NCBI GenBank assembly: GCA_045657625.1
Contig: JAZOTM010000014.1
Span: 62,001 to 126,000 of the forward strand
DNA from: JAZOTM01 sp045657625
GTDB taxonomy: Bacteria > Bacillota > Clostridia > Lachnospirales > Lachnospiraceae
Length of the DNA stretch: 64,000 bases
Direction: 5' to 3'
The translations under genes and the position numbers were made by a program. This document shows positions 58,181-64,000 of the stretch, piece after piece. The first letter of the stretch is position 1. Each line of letters opens with the position of its first letter. Under the pieces are notes generated by a model. It made no database searches and was not told the DNA's origin. It saw nothing but the letters and a program-made list of their open reading frames with translations.

Positions 58181-58750
58181 ATGAAAGAATTTTTTCGCAC
58201 ACATAAAAGCGATGTGTTCTTATCAGCACTTCTGTGTATTGTATTAGGAATTGTTTGTTTCCTATATCCGGTAGAAATTTTGACCACAGGCAGTCGTATT
58301 ATCGCAGCAGCCTTTTTGGTGGTTGGATTCTTCTTGATCATTATGTTTTTACTGAGTCGCATGATGGCAGTGTTTGGTTTGATTAGCGGTATTATATTGG
58401 TGCTTTTGGGCGTTTGGATTTGGGCCAGCCCGGACAATTTTGCGAGTATCATACCTTTTGTGGTAGGCATCATTGTATTGAGCCATGGAATTAGTTCCCT
58501 TCGAATTGCTGCAGAAACCAGCAAGATGCATTATGATAAATGGTGGAGTGTTCTTTTGAGCGGCATCCTGATGATTGTTTTAGGAGTCGTGATTATGATT
58601 TATGCATTCCGTGTAATGACCTTAGCAGTACAGGTTTTAGGTGTTTCATTAATTGTGGATGGCATTTTGAATCTGTTTGTTATGAGCGGATATCGAGCTG
58701 CTAGAAAGTCATATGAAGATGTCATTGATGTAGAAGGGAAAGAGTTATAA
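58181..58750 (+). CDS. DUF308 (HdeD-like) membrane protein
   Basis: 189 residues from the ATG at 58181 (AGGAGGA upstream). Six membrane helices in three hairpin pairs, with the repeated ...GI...L.G..... pattern of HdeD/DUF308 (FLSALLCIVLGIVCFLYPVE; WWSVLLSGILMIVLGVVIMI). Family members are linked to acid or envelope stress; mechanism unknown. Confidence 0.87.
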   Translation: MKEFFRTHKSDVFLSALLCIVLGIVCFLYPVEILTTGSRIIAAAFLVVGFFLIIMFLLSRMMAVFGLISGIILVLLGVWIWASPDNFASIIPFVVGIIVLSHGISSLRIAAETSKMHYDKWWSVLLSGILMIVLGVVIMIYAFRVMTLAVQVLGVSLIVDGILNLFVMSGYRAARKSYEDVIDVEGKEL

Positions 58751-58777
58751 TTCTGCATGAGAAGAGAAGAATTTAAG

Positions 58778-58990
58778 ATGGAACGCATGGATTTGGTAAA
58801 AGAGGGAGAAATTTTACCGATTTCAGAAGGAAAATTGCCAACGTCCTATTATTATACGTTGGGAAAGGCGTATGCGATGTCTGCAAATTTTCCACCTTCC
58901 GAACGAATCCAATCCAAAGAAGGAAAAGTGGTTAAAATCGAAGAAACACCAAAGGGATTTTTTGTAACAGTTGAATTTGATGAATCTTAG
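58778..58990 (+). CDS. Small uncharacterised protein
   Basis: 70 residues from the ATG at 58778 with an AGAAGAGAAG purine-rich site upstream; an ATG at 58757 in frame is an alternative. Sequence: EGEILPISEGKLPTSYYYTL, GKAYAMSANFPPSER, EGKVVKIEETPKGFFVTVEF. The pattern looks like a small beta-barrel. No family recognised. It precedes another small gene by 14 bases. Confidence 0.65.
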   Translation: MERMDLVKEGEILPISEGKLPTSYYYTLGKAYAMSANFPPSERIQSKEGKVVKIEETPKGFFVTVEFDES

Positions 58991-59004
58991 ATTAGGAGAT
59001 GCTG

Positions 59005-59340
59005 ATGAATTATCAGGAATTTATCCACAACTTTGACCGAAAGTTTACGGAGTTTTGCCCTTGTGTAATTGGGCAAGACGGGGAAACCTGGGATTGTGAA
59101 AAAGGACATTTAATGACACTGCAGGAAATCTACAAAGAACGCTATCAAGTGGAAGAACTTCCGCCTGAGGCTATGCAGATGTTTTATCTTATAGTAAAAT
59201 TACAAGTGATTGTAGTAGATTATGAGAATCAAATCTACAGTGACAACATTAGCGGGGAACAACAAAAAGCATTGGAAGCATTAGAAAAAGAAAATTTGAT
59301 TCAAATGCATTTAATGAACATACACGGGAAAATGAGTTAG
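59005..59340 (+). CDS. Small uncharacterised soluble protein
   Basis: 111 residues; the ATG at 59005 has AGGAG six bases upstream (an ATG two codons earlier overlaps that site). Mainly helical, with CPCVIGQDGETWDCEKGHLM (three Cys and a His, ~res 17-36) that might bind metal. No family recognised. Probably co-transcribed with the preceding small gene. Confidence 0.65.
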   Translation: MNYQEFIHNFDRKFTEFCPCVIGQDGETWDCEKGHLMTLQEIYKERYQVEELPPEAMQMFYLIVKLQVIVVDYENQIYSDNISGEQQKALEALEKENLIQMHLMNIHGKMS

Positions 59341-59389
59341 AAAAATGGCTAGGTAGTTAGTATAGTTTTTTAAGGAGTATACTAGCGAT

Positions 59390-60448
59390 ATGAGATATCG
59401 TCCGTTTCCAAGATTACGTCCGGGGATGGTCCTTGGACAGGATATTTTAGATGGGGCTGGAAATGTGCTGATGGAACGTCATCGCATATTAGACCAAAAA
59501 GGGTTGGATATGTTAAGGGAATGGGGGTTCCCTGGTGTATATATCGATGACCACCTGTCTCAATCTATTGAAATTGAAACTATTATTCGTCCGCAGATAG
59601 AACGTGAAGCGTTGCGTGTGACAAAACGTATCTATACTTCTGAAGTGGCGGATGTGAAAACTGAAAGAGAAATATTAGAAGCAGTAGAAAATATCGTCGA
59701 AGACATTGTGGCAGATGGAGATATCATGTATAGTTTGCTCCATTTGAAGAATTTTGATGAGTATTTATACTTCCATTCTCTTTATGTAGCAATTTTAAGT
59801 GTTTATTTAGGCTATCGATACGGAATTGACAGAGCGGGACTTCGTGAATTGACGGAGGCTGCTTTGCTTGCAGATATTGGCAAAAAATTTATTAATGTGG
59901 ATATGCAACTACAGGATATGGAACTGGAGGGCGTGGATGAGTATGAGATGCGTGCACATACCAGAATTGGTGCGGATTATATCCACAACAGTTTCGAATT
60001 TTCTGATGAAGTCATGATTGCTGTTTTGGAACATCATGAGAATTACGATGGAACCGGATATCCTTCAGGGATAAAGGGCAATCAGATTTCTTTGTTTGCA
60101 CGTATTATTCATGTGGCGGATGTATATGATGCATTGATTACCAAAAGACCGTATCGAGAAGCGTACAGTCCTTCGGATGCAGTAGAATATTTGATGTCAA
60201 AATGCGGTACAGAGTTCGATCCAAGTATCGTTGATTTGTTTGTAAATTGGGTGGCAGTATATCCTACCGCGACAGAGGTATTACTTTCAGATGGACGAAG
60301 TGCTATAGTAGAAAAGAATTATCCGCATTTTCCGTTGCGGCCGGTGGTACGTGTGATTCCGACCGGAGAAGTGATAGATTTACGTGGAGACGTAAATGCA
60401 CTGCATATTACGATTGTAAAGGTGGCGGAAAAAGAAGACGCGGCTTAG
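59390..60448 (+). CDS. HD-GYP domain protein lacking the HD-dyad histidine
   Basis: 352 residues; AAGGAG upstream of the ATG. An N-terminal DUF3391-like region (FPRLRPGMVLGQDILDGAGN, res ~5-24) precedes HD-GYP (~115-300). The first His (YFHSLYVA), EHHENYDGTGYPSG (the GYP signature) and HVADVYDALITKRPYR are intact. However, the expected LLHDIGK reads LLADIGK (A161). HD-GYP enzymes hydrolyse cyclic di-GMP with bound iron; loss of this ligand should impair catalysis, so it may be a c-di-GMP sensor or pseudoenzyme. Confidence 0.87.
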   Translation: MRYRPFPRLRPGMVLGQDILDGAGNVLMERHRILDQKGLDMLREWGFPGVYIDDHLSQSIEIETIIRPQIEREALRVTKRIYTSEVADVKTEREILEAVENIVEDIVADGDIMYSLLHLKNFDEYLYFHSLYVAILSVYLGYRYGIDRAGLRELTEAALLADIGKKFINVDMQLQDMELEGVDEYEMRAHTRIGADYIHNSFEFSDEVMIAVLEHHENYDGTGYPSGIKGNQISLFARIIHVADVYDALITKRPYREAYSPSDAVEYLMSKCGTEFDPSIVDLFVNWVAVYPTATEVLLSDGRSAIVEKNYPHFPLRPVVRVIPTGEVIDLRGDVNALHITIVKVAEKEDAA

Positions 60449-60464
60449 AATTTGAGGGCTTGTT

Positions 60465-61052
60465 ATGACAATTCAGGGGAAAAACGCAGTAGATATTTTA
60501 CTGGCGGAGAGTTTTAAAGAGCTGGTGCTGCAAAGACCAATTGAAAAAATCACAATTAAAGAAATTACAGACAAAGCAGGAGTCATTCGTCCTACTTTTT
60601 ACAATCATTTTCAGGATAAATATGAATTGCTGGAGTGGATTATTAAGACAGATTTGATTGAGCCTATGAAACCATTGATTCAAACGGGCTTGATTGACCA
60701 AGCATTGCTTTTTGTTTTTACCGGAATTGAAAGAGAGAAGGGGTTTTATTCGAAAGCTTGTCGTTTAGAAGGTCAGAATTCCTTTGAAAGTATAGTTATG
60801 ACTTGTATCAAAGAGACATTACTGGAAGTTTTGGAGATTCATAACAAATCCAAAGAAGTGATTAAGTGGTTGACACCGGATGTGTTGACTTCCTATTATG
60901 CAGAATCCATGAGTTTTATGATTATTAGTTGGATTCGCACCGGCATGAAAGCGACTCCACAGGAAATTACAGATATTTATCGTTATTTGGCAGATAAGTC
61001 CTTTGAGGAGGTCTTGGGAACGGTATCAGAGAACGAAAATCTTGGATTATAG
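60465..61052 (+). CDS. TetR family transcriptional regulator
   Basis: 195 residues. DNA-binding domain KITIKEITDKAGVIRPTFYN-HFQDKYELLEW (~res 25-58), then a helical ligand domain. It lies 16 bases after the HD-GYP gene and about 160 bases upstream of the MMPL exporter, the usual place for its local repressor. The ligand is probably a lipid or drug-like efflux substrate (inference). Confidence 0.88.
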   Translation: MTIQGKNAVDILLAESFKELVLQRPIEKITIKEITDKAGVIRPTFYNHFQDKYELLEWIIKTDLIEPMKPLIQTGLIDQALLFVFTGIEREKGFYSKACRLEGQNSFESIVMTCIKETLLEVLEIHNKSKEVIKWLTPDVLTSYYAESMSFMIISWIRTGMKATPQEITDIYRYLADKSFEEVLGTVSENENLGL

Positions 61053-61125
61053 GTACTTACCTTTTGGGAAAAGTGTTTAAGGGTAAAATACAAAAGTCCA
61101 AATATGTATGATAAAACGTAACATG

Positions 61126-61166
61126 GAAAAAGGTTTGAATATTTTTTATTCAAACCTTTTTTTTTA
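61126..61166 (+). terminator. Terminator after the TetR gene
   Basis: AAAAAGGTTTGAAT pairs with ATTCAAACCTTTTT, loop ATTTTTT, then a long T-run. Confidence 0.9.
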
Positions 61167-61211
61167 TACTTGCACTGTAAAAATTGAATAGAAAAGGATG
61201 AGTGATGTGAA

Positions 61212-63317
61212 ATGATTAAGTTTGGAAAATCAGTGGTTAAGATGAGATATATCATTTTACTCGTCAGTGTTCTATTGCTGATTCCGGCAGGAATTGGTTA
61301 CTTCAACACGAAAGTAAACTTTGATATCTTATCGTATTTGCCGAGTGATATTGAAACCATGGAAGGGCAGGAAATCATGGTGGACGAATTCGGCACGGGG
61401 GCGTTCTCTTTTCTACTTGTGCAAGATATGGAAGATAAGGATGTATCTGCATTGAAGGCACAAATTGAAGAAGTAGATCATGTGAAGAAGGTGCTTTGGT
61501 ATGATTCGGTGGCAGATATTTCAATACCCATGAGTTTGTTGCCGGAAGATTTGTATGAAGCATTTAATGATGCAGATGACAATACCACAATGATGGCGAT
61601 TTTTTATGATGACACCATGTCCGCAGATGGAACAATGGATGCCATTGAAGAAATTCGCACCATAACCAACGAACAGTGCTTCTTGAGTGGTATGTCAGCT
61701 GTTATTACAGATATAAAAAATTTGTCAGATAAGGAAACACCAATTTACGTTGTGCTTGCAGTGATTTTGGCTATCGCAGTGTTGTCTTTGACAATGGATT
61801 CCGTAGTGGTTCCGTTTATTTTTATTTTAAGTATCGGAATGGCAATTGTATACAATATGGGAACCAATGTATTTAAGGGAGAAATATCTTATATTACCCA
61901 GGCAATCGCAGCAGTTTTACAGTTGGGTGTTACCATGGATTACTCCATTTTCTTATGGCATAGTTACGAGGAAAATCAGCAGCGATATCCGGGGGATAAA
62001 AATAGAGCCATGGCTCATGCAATCAGCAATACCATTACTTCTGTAGTGGGTAGTTCCATTACGACTGTGGCCGGATTTATTGCTCTTTGTTTTATGAGCT
62101 TTACCCTTGGCGCAGACTTGGGAATTGTTATGGCTAAGGGAGTTGTGTTTGGCGTTATTTGTTGCGTTACCGTGTTGCCTTCTATGATTTTGGTATTTGA
62201 TGGAATTATAGAAAAAACCAAGCATAGACCGATTATCCCGGATTTGGGAAGAATTTCCGGTTGGATTACAAAACATGCCTATTTATTCTTGGTTATTTTT
62301 GTGGTAATCCTGGTACCGGCTTTTTATGGATATAAAAATACAGACGTTTATTATGATTTAGCAGGCTCTTTGCCGGATTCCTTGGAAAGTATTGCGGCGC
62401 AAAATAAATTGGAAGAAGATTTCGATTTAGGCGCAACACATATGATTTTGTTTGATGTAAATATGTCATCCAAAGATGCCAATCAAATGCTAGAGGAAAT
62501 CAAAGCCGTAGATGGTGTAAAAACAGTTTTGGCGGCAGATAGTTTAATGGGACCGCTGGTTCCGAAGGAAATGATGCCGACAGCGTTATCGGAAGCGTTA
62601 ATTGGAGATACCCATCAGATGGCGTTGGTACAGTCTGAGTATAAAGTAGCATCGGATGAAGTGAATGCACAGTGTGATGTAATTAAGGAAATTATTAAAA
62701 AATATGACAGCTCTGCAATGCTAATTGGTGAGGCACCTTGTACAGAGGATTTGATTACAATTACAGATACAGACTTTAAGGTAGTAAGTGCTGTTTCTAT
62801 TGGAATTATTTTTGTCATTATTTTGTTGGTATTTAAGTCGATTTCCTTGCCAATTATTTTGGTCGCAGTTATTGAAATGGCTATTTTTGTGAATTTAGGT
62901 ATTCCGCATTATACCGGTACAGTACTTCCGTTTATTGCTTCTGTAGTTATTAGTACCATTCAGTTGGGAGCTACAGTGGATTATGCGATATTAATGACAA
63001 ACAAGTATAAAAAATTACGTTATAACGGAAGCGATAAGAAGACCGCAGTTGAGAAGGCTCTGGAATCTTCGATTTCGTCTGTTGTAGTCAGTGCGGCAAG
63101 TTTCTTCGCAGCAACCTTTGGAGTAGGCGTATATTCCAATATTGATATGATTAGTTCTCTTTGCATGTTGATGGCAAGAGGTGCAGTAATCAGTATGTTG
63201 GTAGTTATCTTTGTTTTGCCATCCATGTTTATGATTTTTGATGGAATCATCATTCGAACCAGTATGGGATTCCGTAAAAAAGATAAATATGTGCAAACAG
63301 AAGATGCCATGATTTAG
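61212..63317 (+). CDS. MMPL/RND-type exporter
   Basis: 701 residues. Twelve membrane helices in two repeats of 1+5, each with a large extracytoplasmic loop (~res 35-170 and ~385-510). The MMPL signature appears twice: ITQAIAAVLQLGVTMDYSIF (~235) and VVISTIQLGATVDYAILMTN (~578), each with the proton-relay Asp in TMDYS or TVDYA. Actinobacterial relatives export lipids; Firmicutes members are poorly known. The partner gene follows after 13 bases, and the TetR gene upstream is the likely regulator. Confidence 0.92.
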   Translation: MIKFGKSVVKMRYIILLVSVLLLIPAGIGYFNTKVNFDILSYLPSDIETMEGQEIMVDEFGTGAFSFLLVQDMEDKDVSALKAQIEEVDHVKKVLWYDSVADISIPMSLLPEDLYEAFNDADDNTTMMAIFYDDTMSADGTMDAIEEIRTITNEQCFLSGMSAVITDIKNLSDKETPIYVVLAVILAIAVLSLTMDSVVVPFIFILSIGMAIVYNMGTNVFKGEISYITQAIAAVLQLGVTMDYSIFLWHSYEENQQRYPGDKNRAMAHAISNTITSVVGSSITTVAGFIALCFMSFTLGADLGIVMAKGVVFGVICCVTVLPSMILVFDGIIEKTKHRPIIPDLGRISGWITKHAYLFLVIFVVILVPAFYGYKNTDVYYDLAGSLPDSLESIAAQNKLEEDFDLGATHMILFDVNMSSKDANQMLEEIKAVDGVKTVLAADSLMGPLVPKEMMPTALSEALIGDTHQMALVQSEYKVASDEVNAQCDVIKEIIKKYDSSAMLIGEAPCTEDLITITDTDFKVVSAVSIGIIFVIILLVFKSISLPIILVAVIEMAIFVNLGIPHYTGTVLPFIASVVISTIQLGATVDYAILMTNKYKKLRYNGSDKKTAVEKALESSISSVVVSAASFFAATFGVGVYSNIDMISSLCMLMARGAVISMLVVIFVLPSMFMIFDGIIIRTSMGFRKKDKYVQTEDAMI

Positions 63318-63330
63318 GAGGAAAAGACGA

Positions 63331-64000
63331 TGAAAAAGAAAGAATTGGAAAATAAGTTTAAAAATAAATATGTAATTCGTGTCATTGCCGGTGTGGTTTG
63401 TGTAGCACTTGTAGGATCGGGATATGGAGCTTATCAGGTTTATGCGGAAAAAACCACTGAAGAGGAAGCTGTGATTGAAACACAAGAAGGAGATTCCGAA
63501 GAAACAGAGCAGGTAACAGCAGCGATTAACAATTTGTTGTCACAGAGTGGCACTACCGTTTCAGACGTAGATAAAGAAGAAACAGTTTATGTGATTGCGG
63601 ATAACACCGGGGATGCAGATGAGGAAATCGTAAGTGTGTGGTTGAAAAACAGTGAGCTTACGGATGAACTTGCAGATGTATCAGAACTGGAAAATATTGA
63701 GAATGTAAAGGGCGATGAAACCTTTGAGCAATTCGGAGATCAGTTGGTGTGGGCTGCAAATGGAAATGATATTTATTATCGTGGAACCACCAGTAAGGAA
63801 ACACCGGTTACAGAAGAAATAGTCTATTACTTGGATGGAAAAGAAATTTCTCCGGAGGAATTAGCCGGACAAAGTGGAAAAGTGACGATTCGTTTTAACT
63901 ATACCAACAATGCGACGGTTACAGAAGAAGTAGATGGAGAAACTTATGAAGTAAAGGTTCCATTTACTGTAGTGACCGGTTTGATTTTGGATGATTCTTT
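63331..64000 (+). CDS. Exported partner protein of the MMPL exporter (partial)
   Basis: Open from the ATG at 63331 (AGGAGGAAAAG upstream) to the window end, 223 residues without a stop. A basic start, one hydrophobic segment (res ~14-36; VIRVIAGVVCVALVGSGYGA) and then an acidic extracytoplasmic domain (ETVYVIADNTGDADEEIVSV, YYRGTTSKETPVTEEI, GKVTIRFNYTNNAT). Membrane-anchored companions of this kind follow MMPL genes in many Clostridia. Probable complex subunit; function unknown. Confidence 0.75.

Overview
The window is a low-GC Firmicutes chromosome segment, most likely from a gut Lachnospiraceae (Clostridia). Support comes from strong GGAGG ribosome sites, class II GalT, carbohydrate ABC importers without their own ATPase, DUF1934/DUF1836/DUF1002/YerC proteins, and acidic threonine/serine-rich lipoprotein linkers.

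Layout. 1-17 kb is ordinary core genome: the end of a glycogen phosphorylase, ispE, a GntR regulator, a secreted FKBP/trigger-factor-like lipoprotein, asnS, recJ followed by a soluble coiled-coil protein with a degenerate chemoreceptor tip, a lipase-like hydrolase, DUF1002 and DUF3850 proteins, a methyltransferase, Hsp33 and an L,D-transpeptidase.

17-38.4 kb is a beta-galactoside/galactan-oligosaccharide locus. A GH42 galactosidase, a LacI regulator, a binding protein with two permeases (a Gan-type set) and an unassigned 616-residue protein appear to share one LacI operator, AACCGRTTGCGCA, seen at three promoters. Next come a zinc-ribbon mini-protein, a candidate structured RNA, an AraC regulator, a second ABC importer, a GH2 galactosidase, a leaderless (cytoplasmic) GH53 galactanase, galK and galT. 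The logic is import of short galactosides, cytoplasmic cleavage to galactose, and entry into the Leloir pathway.

38.5-49 kb returns to core functions: pheA-aminotransferase-hisC, a DUF368 transporter, a PdaA-like deacetylase, YerC, DUF1836, pcrA and rlmD.

About 49.0-57.2 kb is an accessory island, read here as a decayed integrative/mobilizable element inserted at the 3' end of rlmD. It holds acetyltransferases (one behind a leader peptide plus terminator), GrpB, XRE regulators, MobC with an oriT-like hairpin cluster, broken RhuM and serine-recombinase genes, and a GC-richer MerR-SDR-flavodoxin-NTF2 cassette. At its right edge lies an orphan 3' coding tail with a terminator, a candidate for the displaced end of rlmD.

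57.3-64 kb: a LuxR-type regulator, a DUF308 membrane protein, two small proteins, an HD-GYP protein lacking the histidine of its HD dyad, and a TetR regulator next to an MMPL/RND exporter with its partner protein, cut by the window end.
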